A stretch of DNA of 7,625 nucleotides, taken from assembly GCA_902765655.1 (NCBI GenBank), contig CACXAK010000092.1, positions 1-7,625 on the forward strand. Reading direction: 5' to 3'. This document shows positions 1-6,114 of this stretch, one piece after another; position 1 is the stretch's first letter, and every line of letters starts with the position of its first letter. Both the position numbers and the translations under genes were made by a program. The notes beneath the pieces are model-generated. The model did not search any database, was not told where the DNA came from, and saw only the letters and a list, made by a program, of their open reading frames with translations. The stretch is from an uncultured bacterium. GTDB lineage: Bacteria; Cyanobacteriota; Vampirovibrionia; Gastranaerophilales; Gastranaerophilaceae.

Positions 1-25
1 AGCTCCGCAGGGTCCTCCGGACAGG

Positions 26-49
26 GGCACTTTTGGTGGCAAAAGTGCC
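26..49. repeat. Perfect 10-bp hairpin with GTGG loop
   Basis: GGCACTTTTG (26-35) pairs perfectly with CAAAAGTGCC (40-49) around the four-base loop GTGG. A G-T and a G-C pair can extend the stem outward by two. No T-tract follows on either strand, so a simple intrinsic terminator is not indicated. It is probably part of a dispersed palindromic repeat. Confidence 0.7.
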
Positions 50-57
50 TCAAAACC

Positions 58-187
58 ACGACCTGCACTCCGTTCGCTAATAAATTGTAATGCTCGAGTA
101 TGAGGCGGATAACTCGCTTATCGCTCATACAAATCCGCCTTTGATTTTCTCTCGCATAACATTTATTGCTCACTTCGTAAAGGTCGT
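58..187. repeat. Nested inverted-repeat element
   Basis: Three sets of arms lie concentrically: ACGACCT (58-64) with AGGTCGT (181-187), AATAAAT (79-85) with ATTTATT (161-167), and AGGCGGAT (103-110) with ATCCGCCT (133-140). Inside, GTATGAG (98-104) can instead pair with CTCATAC (124-130), and GATAA (108-112) with TTATC (118-122), so more than one fold is possible. Concentric arms over 130 bases suggest a single folded element rather than chance, but no thermodynamic calculation was possible. Confidence 0.5.
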
Positions 188-196
188 TCTGCAAGC

Positions 197-220
197 GCGG
201 GGCGTTGTCCTTAGCCCCGC
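197..220. repeat. GC-rich 7-bp hairpin
   Basis: GCGGGGC (197-203) pairs with GCCCCGC (214-220) across a ten-base loop. It is the most GC-rich stem in the region. TTAGAGATTTTTG follows it on the plus strand. This is not a clean T-tract, so a terminator role is only a weak possibility. Confidence 0.55.
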
Positions 221-227
221 TTAGAGA

Positions 228-247
228 TTTTTGCCGTTAGGCAAAAA
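228..247. repeat. 8-bp hairpin with GTTA loop
   Basis: TTTTTGCC (228-235) pairs with GGCAAAAA (240-247) around GTTA. The T and A runs are part of the stem, so this is not a standard terminator. The A-run at 243-247 is also one arm of the larger 243-310 pairing, and the two helices cannot form at the same time. Confidence 0.6.
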
Positions 248-310
248 CACATATTACCGCGTAAGCGGTCTTATGCTGCCGAAGGCAGTATTGTACCATA
301 GCGTGTTTTT
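243..310. repeat. Branched structure: 8-bp closing arms around two hairpins
   Basis: AAAAACAC (243-250) pairs with GTGTTTTT (303-310). Enclosed are two small hairpins: ACCGC/GCGGT (256-260 with 265-269, loop GTAA) and CTGCC/GGCAG (276-280 with 284-288, loop GAA, extendable by a G-T and two A-T pairs). This gives a three-way-junction-like shape. It is not a tRNA, because it has no T-loop motif and no anticodon arm. The function is unknown. Confidence 0.5.
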
Positions 311-317
311 CTTTTCG

Positions 318-453
318 GTTCACTTTTCTTGCTTGGTTGTTCGCCTTTAACGTGACTACGTGCCCTGCTTGTCTTGCTATCGCAAGCCAACACCGGCACT
401 TCGCACTCGGCTTACAATCCGCTTTTGCGTCGCAATCAAAAAGAAAAGTGAAC
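318..453. repeat. 13-bp perfect inverted repeat spanning 136 bp
   Basis: GTTCACTTTTCTT (318-330) is the exact reverse complement of AAGAAAAGTGAAC (441-453). The 110 bases between are about half G+C and carry smaller palindromes: CTTGC/GCAAG (373-377 with 382-386) and TTGCG/CGCAA (425-429 with 431-435). Terminal inverted repeats around a short non-coding core resemble a MITE or REP-like element. No target-site duplication was identified, and copy number elsewhere cannot be judged from this window. Confidence 0.6.
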
Positions 454-456
454 TAA

Positions 457-473
457 GAGAAATATTATTTCTC
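457..473 (-). terminator. Small hairpin downstream of priA, possible terminator
   Basis: GAGAAAT (457-463) pairs with ATTTCTC (467-473) across a three-base loop, 60 bases past the priA stop. Read on the minus strand, the hairpin is followed by TTAGTTCACTTTTCTTTTT. This is T-rich but interrupted, so the site is only a weak candidate for transcription termination of the priA transcript. Confidence 0.25.
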
Positions 474-532
474 AAATATATTCCTATAATATGTTTTATG
501 AAATTTTTAACTTGTATTCATTGTAAAATGAA

Positions 533-2554
533 TTATAAAATATCCAAAGGATCAACATCCACAGTCATTCGGATGTCTTTTGGAGCATTTATTTTATTCA
601 AAAAACTTGAAATAAACTGATGTCCTTTATCTTCGAGCTTATTTTTTATAAGAATCTGAAAACGCCATAGGCTGTTTATTCTTTCAATTACGCATGGAGT
701 CGGTCCAAGAACATCAAGCCATTCCACAAATCCGAATTTGTCAGTCATTGTACGCAATCTTAGGGCAACTTCTTGTGCCGATTTTTCCGCCCTGAATTTA
801 TTTTCGCTTGACATAATTATTCTGATAATTTGGCTGAATGGCGGATAGTCGAAATCTTCTCTTGATACAATTTCTTTCTTGTAAAAATCAGCATAATTTT
901 GTGATTTTGCACTTTCTAAAGCATAAAATTCCGGATTGTATGTCTGGAAAAATACACGTCCCTTAAATTCACCTCTGCCTGCGCGCCCTGCAACCTGAGT
1001 TAATAATTGAAAACCGCGTTCTGAAGCTCTGTAATCCGGAAGATTAAAACTTGCATCGGCACTTATTACCCCGACAAGAGTAACATTCGGGTTATCAAGA
1101 CCTTTTGCAATCATTTGAGTCCCGACAAGAATATCAATTTCGCCATTTTGGAATTTTCCCAAAAGTTTTATATGCTCGCCCCTACGACTCAATACGTCAC
1201 TGTCTATTCTTGCGATATTATAACCCTGAAAAATTTCTGCAATGTATTCTTCAATTTTCTGAGTTCCTGTTCCTGAATTTTTCAAACCTTCAAAACCACA
1301 ATTCGGACATTTGTCAGGGAAATATTCAGCGTGGTTGCAATAGTGACATTTAAGCATATTATCTTTTGAGTGCCATATCATTGGAATTGCACAATTCGGA
1401 CATTCTATGACATGTCCGCAGCCCTGGCACTGGGTATATGTTGAATAGCCCCTTCGATTTATGAGCAAAATAACCTGTTGTTTCTCATCTAAAGTTTCTT
1501 TTATAGCATGAATTAACGGCTGCGAAATAAGATGTTTATAAGCTGCCTGCCCGTATTCCTGCATGTTGATAACCGTAACAGGTGCAACTTTTGCATTATT
1601 ATAACGCTTCAGCATTTGATATAAGTGTCCGGAATTAACGGCATAATAATAGCTCGAAATATCAGGAGTCGCAGAACCCAATATCAGCGGACAATTATTA
1701 AATTGTGCCAATTTTTTTGCGACATGCCTTGCATCATAGCGAGGCGCAGGAGAAGTTTGTTTGTATGCACTTTCATGCTCCTCGTCAATTATAATTAGAC
1801 CAATATTTTGTAATGGCGCAAAAACGGCACTCCTTGCACCGGCAAGAATTTTAATTTCGTTTTTATAAAGCTTTTGCCAAACATCATAGCGCTCGCCTTC
1901 TGATATGCTTGAATGCCAAATCGCTACATCTTTTGTTCCGAATTTTTTTGCAAGTCGCTTGGTAAGTTGTGATGCCAGTGCAATTTCAGGCGCAAGAAAA
2001 AGTACATTTTTTCCGGATTTTATTGTATCATCAATAAGTTTAAAATAAACTTCGGTTTTTCCGCTTGCGGTAACACCATGAACAAGTATTGTCGGATTTT
2101 TTTCTTCTTTAATTTGGTTTGTAATCCCAAGATAAACTTCATTCTGTAATTCTGATAATTCGTTTAGCGGTTCTGTTTTATCAATGTTTAAAATATCTAA
2201 CGGATTACGGTAAATTTCTTCTTCGCATATTCTTACACATCCCAATGCCTCAAGTTTTTTAATGGTTGCTCTTGTCGTTTTGGCAAATTTTTCAAAAGCT
2301 GCTAATGGCATTTTCCCTTTGGCTTTTAATAATTCTAACACTGCCAGTTGTCTTTTTGTTGCACCAAAATCACGTATATATTCAACTGATAATTCTGTTT
2401 TCAGAGATTTTTCAATAAGTTTTAGAGGAATAGCAGTATTTAAAACCGTAATTAAATCAGTGCAATAATAATTTGCGACCCATTCGAGAAGTTTCAGGTA
2501 TTTTTGCTTTAATTTCAGGCGGTAAATAATCACTGAATCCGACACAAAAAGCAT
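533..2554 (-). CDS. priA: Primosomal protein N' PriA, helicase portion (gene frameshifted)
   Basis: PriA is the 3'-to-5' superfamily 2 DNA helicase that recognises stalled forks and reloads the replisome. Visible in this 673-codon frame: Walker A GVTASGKT (160-167), DEEH box (257-260), LGSATP (292-297), and a zinc-binding module with eight cysteines as four CxxC pairs (376/379, 385/388, 403/406, 416/419). The helicase C-terminal motifs GTQMIAKGLDNP and QVAGRAGRGEF lie at about 478-530. The ATG at 2554 is unlikely to be the true start: its first ~17 residues are an out-of-frame reading of the conserved N-terminal domain, whose proper frame is the overlapping open frame at 2457-2816. From YLKLLEWVANYY (residue 19 onward, base 2500) the sequence is normal PriA. 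Joining the frames gives about 752-760 residues, within the family range (E. coli about 732, B. subtilis about 805). Catalytic motifs are intact; the open question is whether the break is real. Confidence 0.93.
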   Translation of the reverse strand: MLFVSDSVIIYRLKLKQKYLKLLEWVANYYCTDLITVLNTAIPLKLIEKSLKTELSVEYIRDFGATKRQLAVLELLKAKGKMPLAAFEKFAKTTRATIKKLEALGCVRICEEEIYRNPLDILNIDKTEPLNELSELQNEVYLGITNQIKEEKNPTILVHGVTASGKTEVYFKLIDDTIKSGKNVLFLAPEIALASQLTKRLAKKFGTKDVAIWHSSISEGERYDVWQKLYKNEIKILAGARSAVFAPLQNIGLIIIDEEHESAYKQTSPAPRYDARHVAKKLAQFNNCPLILGSATPDISSYYYAVNSGHLYQMLKRYNNAKVAPVTVINMQEYGQAAYKHLISQPLIHAIKETLDEKQQVILLINRRGYSTYTQCQGCGHVIECPNCAIPMIWHSKDNMLKCHYCNHAEYFPDKCPNCGFEGLKNSGTGTQKIEEYIAEIFQGYNIARIDSDVLSRRGEHIKLLGKFQNGEIDILVGTQMIAKGLDNPNVTLVGVISADASFNLPDYRASERGFQLLTQVAGRAGRGEFKGRVFFQTYNPEFYALESAKSQNYADFYKKEIVSREDFDYPPFSQIIRIIMSSENKFRAEKSAQEVALRLRTMTDKFGFVEWLDVLGPTPCVIERINSLWRFQILIKNKLEDKGHQFISSFLNKINAPKDIRMTVDVDPLDIL

Positions 2555-2816
2555 TTATCATACCCTGTCTGCCAAACGGAACCAAAAGTGCCTGACCGAT
2601 TTTTATTTTATTTTGAAAATGCAAAGGAATTTCATAACTGAATGTTCGCACTCCCATTGCCTTGATATTCACAATGCAAACAGCATATTTATGCGTTGTG
2701 GTGCTATTTTTGGCATTTTCGTCATTTACTTCCTCACGTTTTTTTAACGTAAGTTTTTGCTCAAATAATTTGTTTTGAATTGCGTCTGTCATGATTACAT
2801 TATAGCAAAAATACAA
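2457..2816 (-). CDS. priA: PriA N-terminal 3'-DNA-binding domain, separated by frame break
   Basis: This 119-codon frame carries the start of PriA. Residues about 43-105 match the 3' DNA-binding domain that senses the leading-strand end, with TFSYEIP (58-64), the hallmark VPFGRQ (79-84) and CVGFSD (91-96). After K105 (bases 2504-2502) the frame should continue into YLKLLEWVANYY but is shifted by one base at a run of five T on the plus strand (2501-2505). It then runs 14 foreign residues to a TGA. Compared from memory with E. coli and B. subtilis PriA, about 15 residues linking the two pieces are also missing, so more than a single-base slip is implied. The start could be ATG 2816 or ATG 2792. 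I favour 2792, because a TATAAT box overlaps the upstream choice. The first ~40 residues are lysine/glutamate-rich and outside the conserved domain. Confidence 0.75.
   Translation of the reverse strand: MYFCYNVIMTDAIQNKLFEQKLTLKKREEVNDENAKNSTTTHKYAVCIVNIKAMGVRTFSYEIPLHFQNKIKIGQALLVPFGRQGMINAFCVGFSDYLPPEIKAKIPETSRMGRKLLLH
2799..2804 (-). promoter_or_regulatory. Candidate -10 box for priA
   Basis: A perfect TATAAT reads on the minus strand at 2804-2799, within the 66-base gap and first codons between the small upstream gene and priA. No good -35 is visible at 16-18 bases spacing. It lies only six bases before ATG 2792, so transcription from it would begin at or next to the start codon and give a leaderless mRNA. 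priA could also be read through from the upstream genes. Confidence 0.35.
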
Positions 2817-2882
2817 AACTCGTCATTTTGAAGGTATTGCTGTAATTTTGCGAGTTCTTTGCCTTAAGACAAAAAGAAAAAA

Positions 2883-3200
2883 TTAATTTTTACATTTGCC
2901 ACTTTCTTTTTGTTCTAAAAGTTTTTTCTTATACAATACAGTTTGAAATAAGTTATACATTTTTGCGTTATTGACGAGCGTCAATTGCGTTTTACCATTT
3001 ACAAAATCAATATTAAATGATTTTTCCTTATTAAAGACATTGTCCGATTCAATATTCACAATTTGAAACAACCCTTCTGTAAGTATACTCAAAGGTTGTC
3101 GTAAAAAAGTTTCAAATGTTTTTCTTATATCGAATTTTTTTTGCATATCCCTGCTGCTTAATTTGAACAAAGGGCTGAATTGTAACGCATTTGCGAACAA
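2883..3200 (-). CDS. Small uncharacterised protein, probable TTG start
   Basis: I do not recognise this 105-residue protein. It is basic and rich in K, F, N and L, with no obvious signal peptide or membrane segment and a lysine-rich tail ending KESGKCKN. Its middle (about 45-80) looks like a short beta-rich domain. The start is taken as TTG at 3200 because AGAGGG (3212-3207) sits six bases upstream. An ATG at codon 19 (3146) is an alternative with a poorly spaced AGGG. It begins 34 bases after the TPR gene's stop and ends 66 bases before priA on the same strand, so it could be co-transcribed with both. It may be lineage-specific, or it may not be a gene. Confidence 0.45.
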   Translation of the reverse strand: MFANALQFSPLFKLSSRDMQKKFDIRKTFETFLRQPLSILTEGLFQIVNIESDNVFNKEKSFNIDFVNGKTQLTLVNNAKMYNLFQTVLYKKKLLEQKESGKCKN

Positions 3201-3206
3201 TGACAG

Positions 3207-3212
3207 CCCTCT
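3207..3212 (-). promoter_or_regulatory. Ribosome binding site supporting the TTG start
   Basis: AGAGGG on the minus strand, six bases before TTG 3200. It is the main reason to accept the non-ATG start of the small protein, since neighbouring genes such as obg and priA have no comparable motif. Confidence 0.4.
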
Positions 3213-3234
3213 ATCTCTTATTTTTGTTTAATAA

Positions 3235-5037
3235 TTACATTTGTTGAGTAAATAATTGAATTCTTTGCTCAACTGCTGATTTATCAGAAGCATTTGGTGC
3301 TAATGATAAATATTGTTTATAGTACTTAACTGCACCTTCATAGTTCTTTTCTGCTTCGTATGCCTGTGCCTTTAGCTTAGCAATTGATGGAGCATTATGA
3401 TAGAAATCAATTGCTCTGTTACAATATTCGATTGTTGATGCATAATTACCTTCTTTAAATTGTCTTAAGGCAATTTCAAAGAATTCATTAGATTTCATTT
3501 CGCACAAGTCAATATAGTGCAAACCGTTTAACGCAATTCTGTTATCAGAATCAGCCATCAAAACTTTTTCCAACGCTTTTCTTGCAGTTCTGAATTGTTT
3601 ATGCTGAACAAGAATTTCAGACAAATATAATTCATCATCAATACTGTTAGCAAAATTGATTGCATTTTCAAATGTATAAATCGCATCAGATTCACGACCC
3701 AAAGATAAATATGCTTCACCTTTGATTACTGTATCAACCAAGCTGTTAGAAGCAGATTGTACAATATAGTTCAGATTTTCTTCTGTTAATTCAGGTTGAT
3801 GAATAAGTTTAGCTAATTTGATTTTTGCAAGATGAAGTTTTAAATCGTTAGGAGTTCTCTGTATTGCTTCATTTACATAATCATAAGCCAAGTATACATC
3901 TTTATTTGTTGTGTAATCTCTTGAATCAGCAGTATCTCTTGCCATTTCATAATAAGTATTTGCAAGACCTACAATTGCGGCATTTTTATAAGTTGCATCA
4001 TCAAGCAATCTTGAATAAAATTCTAATGCCTGCTGATATTTCTTTGTTTCCAAAGACATATTACCGACTCTGTAAATACCTTCTTTATAGTTTGGATTCA
4101 AAATAATAGCTGTTTTTAATTCTTCCATAGCAAATTCGTGATCAGCTCTTCTTTCATACACCCCTGCAAGGTTTACATAAGGTCTGAAATTTTCCGGCTT
4201 AACATATTTTGCCTTTTTGAAAGAATTTATAGCTGCTGCCTGGTTACCTTGTTTCAAGTATAATTCACCCTGCAAATTCCAACCCGGAGAAGACTGAGGA
4301 TTGATGTGCAATGAGTGGTTTAACCAAGTCAGTGCTTTTGTATAATCGCCGCGTCTTGCTTCAACTTGTCCCATGTGATACATAGAAGTAGCATTGTGAG
4401 AATTGCACTTAATTGACTGCAAATAATATTTTTCTGCCTGATCCAAATCGCCGTCAAGCATTGCAATATTACCCAAATTATCATAAGCAGGTGCAAATTG
4501 AGGATTTATCTTTAATGCAACTTTAAACAAATCTGCGGCATCTTTTTTGTTGCCTAATTTTAAAGTAGCAACACCCATAGCGTTATATGCTTCAAAATAT
4601 GTGCTGTCTAAATCAACCGCTTTTACAAATTCCTGTATTGCGGCATTTGACAGGTTTGTAATGTTTTTAATATATTCAACGTCTGAAGAGGTTTCTCTCA
4701 TCAGATATACCAAACCCTGTGCATAGTGGAATTGTGGATTATTAGGATATTTTTCCAATAATTTATCCAATTCTGACTGCGCAGGTGCAAGTTTCCATTG
4801 TTTTGCAAATGACATCAACTGTAATGCTTTTGCTTCCAAATCATTAGGATTCTTAGTCAAAATCTCTTTCAATTTTGCATCAGCTTCTGCGTAATTTGTA
4901 TATTCAATCATTCTGCCGATATCAACATAGTTCTTTGATATCCCCGCTTTTAAGGGTTGTGCAGAAAATGATTGAGGCGCAAAAAGAACACAAGAAGTCA
5001 AAATCATTGATGTAACTAATAATTTTTTACAATTCAT
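3235..5037 (-). CDS. Exported tetratricopeptide-repeat (TPR) protein
   Basis: A 600-residue protein with an N-terminal export signal (charged KK, then a hydrophobic stretch to about residue 20) followed by TPR helices almost to the C terminus. Cleavage by signal peptidase I after SFSA (residue 26) is plausible. LTSC (13-16) also fits a lipobox, so it could be a lipoprotein anchored at Cys16. Six repeats run with an exact 34-residue period from 147 to 350 (starting at 147, 181, 215, 249, 283 and 317), and degenerate repeats fill 37-146 and 351-582, about 14 in all. TPR arrays bind protein partners and often scaffold envelope or secretion complexes. No catalytic domain is visible, so the specific role is unknown. 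The start is supported by AGGAG six bases upstream. It is the first gene of the minus-strand block and shares an upstream region with the divergent recombinase gene. Confidence 0.92.
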   Translation of the reverse strand: MNCKKLLVTSMILTSCVLFAPQSFSAQPLKAGISKNYVDIGRMIEYTNYAEADAKLKEILTKNPNDLEAKALQLMSFAKQWKLAPAQSELDKLLEKYPNNPQFHYAQGLVYLMRETSSDVEYIKNITNLSNAAIQEFVKAVDLDSTYFEAYNAMGVATLKLGNKKDAADLFKVALKINPQFAPAYDNLGNIAMLDGDLDQAEKYYLQSIKCNSHNATSMYHMGQVEARRGDYTKALTWLNHSLHINPQSSPGWNLQGELYLKQGNQAAAINSFKKAKYVKPENFRPYVNLAGVYERRADHEFAMEELKTAIILNPNYKEGIYRVGNMSLETKKYQQALEFYSRLLDDATYKNAAIVGLANTYYEMARDTADSRDYTTNKDVYLAYDYVNEAIQRTPNDLKLHLAKIKLAKLIHQPELTEENLNYIVQSASNSLVDTVIKGEAYLSLGRESDAIYTFENAINFANSIDDELYLSEILVQHKQFRTARKALEKVLMADSDNRIALNGLHYIDLCEMKSNEFFEIALRQFKEGNYASTIEYCNRAIDFYHNAPSIAKLKAQAYEAEKNYEGAVKYYKQYLSLAPNASDKSAVEQRIQLFTQQM

Positions 5038-5043
5038 TGTTTT

Positions 5044-5048
5044 CTCCT
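5044..5048 (-). promoter_or_regulatory. Shine-Dalgarno of the TPR gene
   Basis: AGGAG on the minus strand, six bases before ATG 5037. It fixes the start that includes the complete signal peptide. It is the clearest ribosome binding site in the window. Confidence 0.75.
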
Positions 5049-5069
5049 AACCTTAATATGTTAATATTA

Positions 5070-5098
5070 TTCCAAATCTTATAAAGGTATTGTATAAT
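5070..5098 (+). promoter_or_regulatory. Candidate sigma-70 promoter of the recombinase gene
   Basis: A perfect TATAAT at 5093-5098 is preceded, across 17 bases, by TTCCAA (5070-5075), a three-of-six match to the -35 consensus. Transcription would start near 5105, leaving about 25 bases of leader before ATG 5130. That leader contains a weak ribosome site, TAGAG, at 5118-5122. Confidence 0.5.
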
Positions 5099-5129
5099 AG
5101 TTATTATAAAAAAGCAATAGAGTTAACAA

Positions 5130-6044
5130 ATGGCATTAAATTTGATTTCAAAAAAAGATTTAGAAGATTTTAAAGGGTATATTTTGGTAGAAAAAAATTT
5201 CTCCGAACATACCGCAAAAGCATACTGCTCAGACATTCTCAGCTTTATTATATGGCTGGGGGATGAAGGGTGTGAACAGGCAGATTCTTCAAAAATTAAA
5301 GATTATTTACATTTCATGCAGAAATTTGATTACAAAAAAACAACTATTGCCCGAAAGATAGCATCCATAAGAACTTTCTACAAATATTTATCCCGTGAAA
5401 AGAAAATTGAGAACAATCCTGCCCAAAATTTAATTTCCCCCAAACGACCGAAAGCTTTACCAAAATTCCTCTCAATGGATGAGATAGAAGAGATACTTAA
5501 CAATATTAATATATCTACCCCTGCCGGGTATCGTAACCGCGCAATACTTGAGCTTCTATGGGCCAGCGGAATGCGTGTATCTGAGCTCAGCAACCTTAAT
5601 TTTGGCAATCTTAATCTTGAAAACAACGAAATTACGGTATTTGGTAAAGGTGCAAAAGAACGGATAATCCTTATTACTGACAGAGCAAAAGACTATCTTC
5701 AAAAATATATCGAGTATGCACGCCCTTTAGTTGCCAAAGGATATGAATTGCCTCCTGTAAGCGACGATTCGCCGGTGTTTATTAATAAAACGGGTTACAG
5801 ATTGCAAACCCGTATGGTCAGAAATGTCATAAATGAAATTGTCGAGAAAATTGAATTGCCCAAAAAAGTTACTCCGCATATGTTCCGTCACAGTTTTGCT
5901 ACTCATTTGATTGAAAACGGAGCGGATTTAAGGGTAGTACAGGAGCTACTGGGGCACGCAAGCATTTCAAATACGCAAATATACACACATATTTCAATGC
6001 AGCATATGAAAGAAGTTTACGAACAAACGCACCCAAGAGCTTAA
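5130..6044 (+). CDS. xerC: Tyrosine recombinase, XerC/XerD type
   Basis: Site-specific recombinase that resolves chromosome dimers at the dif site during division. The 304 residues match the usual 295-305 of Xer proteins. An N-terminal SAM-like core-binding domain spans about 9-93 and the catalytic domain about 110-295. All the expected catalytic residues are present: R149 (in GMRVSEL), K173 (FGKGAKER), H250 and R253 (HMFRHSFATHL), H276 (LLGHASIS) and the nucleophile Y285 (TQIYTHIS). The tail HPRA is typical of Xer. VQELLGHA, SFATH and the QHMKEVYEQTHPRA end look more like XerC than XerD, but the split is unreliable far from proteobacteria, and a single-Xer system is possible. A phage or transposon integrase is less likely given the length, the Xer-like ends and the housekeeping neighbours. 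It precedes obg by 70 bases on the same strand. Confidence 0.92.
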   Translation: MALNLISKKDLEDFKGYILVEKNFSEHTAKAYCSDILSFIIWLGDEGCEQADSSKIKDYLHFMQKFDYKKTTIARKIASIRTFYKYLSREKKIENNPAQNLISPKRPKALPKFLSMDEIEEILNNINISTPAGYRNRAILELLWASGMRVSELSNLNFGNLNLENNEITVFGKGAKERIILITDRAKDYLQKYIEYARPLVAKGYELPPVSDDSPVFINKTGYRLQTRMVRNVINEIVEKIELPKKVTPHMFRHSFATHLIENGADLRVVQELLGHASISNTQIYTHISMQHMKEVYEQTHPRA

Positions 6045-6076
6045 TATTTCTTAATTATAACTGTTATTAACCTTTC

Positions 6077-6105
6077 TTGCACCATTAACTTGTTCATAGT
6101 AATAT
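6077..6105 (+). promoter_or_regulatory. Candidate promoter of obg
   Basis: TTGCAC (6077-6082) and TAATAT (6100-6105) are separated by 17 bases in the 70-base gap after the recombinase gene. The -35 matches three of six positions and the -10 four of six, including the key T, A and final T. Transcription would start near 6112, almost on ATG 6115, and no Shine-Dalgarno precedes that ATG. Read-through from the recombinase gene is the alternative. Confidence 0.35.
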
Positions 6106-6114
6106 GTTTTTGCT

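Larger units (their letters stand above)
1..532. other. Non-coding, hairpin-rich intergenic region
   Basis: No convincing gene is present here. The first 420 bases are about 49% G+C by hand count, much richer than the genes that follow, and the last 80 bases drop to AT-rich DNA leading to the priA stop. The region is a chain of inverted repeats, listed separately: 26-49, 58-187, 197-220, 228-247, 243-310, 318-453 and 457-473. Smaller ones lie inside them: 373-377 with 382-386, and 425-429 with 431-435. Such density suggests one or more interspersed, palindromic repeat elements (REP/MITE-like) or a structured RNA. I recognise no known RNA family. It lies downstream of priA, so it may contain the end of that transcript. 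Confidence 0.7.
5038..5129. promoter_or_regulatory. Divergent promoter region between TPR gene and recombinase
   Basis: This 92-base AT-rich spacer must hold the promoters of both blocks, since the genes point away from each other. The plus-strand promoter is listed separately. On the minus strand TATAAG (5083-5078) and TAATAT-like sequences are possible -10 boxes, but none has a good -35. A short AATAT/ATATT repeat (5055-5068) is too weak to call an operator. Confidence 0.5.

Noticed and set aside
228..247. Intrinsic terminator with T-tract
   Set aside because: The T and A runs are both within the stem; no unpaired T-tract follows on either strand.
243..310. tRNA-like branched fold
   Set aside because: It has no T-loop (GTTCRAxxC), anticodon arm or CCA, and only two internal hairpins of the wrong sizes.
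1..532. CRISPR array
   Set aside because: The repeats here are inverted and all different. There are no regularly spaced identical direct repeats and no cas genes.
360..620. 86-codon plus-strand open frame with a GTG start
   Set aside because: It begins inside the palindromic repeat and runs antisense over the end of priA. It has no ribosome site, and its composition reflects the repeat rather than a protein.
2498..2506. Programmed ribosomal frameshift in priA
   Set aside because: The site is only AAAAAT with no evident stimulatory structure. Linker residues also appear to be missing, and PriA is not known to use frameshifting, so a mutation or sequence error is simpler.
2457..2816. An independent small gene overlapping priA
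   Set aside because: Its content is the PriA 3'-DNA-binding domain (TFSYEIP, VPFGRQ), so it is the front of priA rather than a separate gene.
5051..5070. dif site next to the Xer gene
   Set aside because: TTAATATGTTAATATTAT has the A+T richness and a partial resemblance to dif arms, but it lacks the two 11-bp arms around a 6-bp centre. dif sites also normally lie near the replication terminus and need not be beside xer.
5130..6044. Phage integrase or integron integrase marking a mobile element
   Set aside because: The length, Xer-like C terminus (HPRA) and housekeeping neighbours point to a chromosomal Xer. No att repeats, cargo genes or gene cassettes are present.
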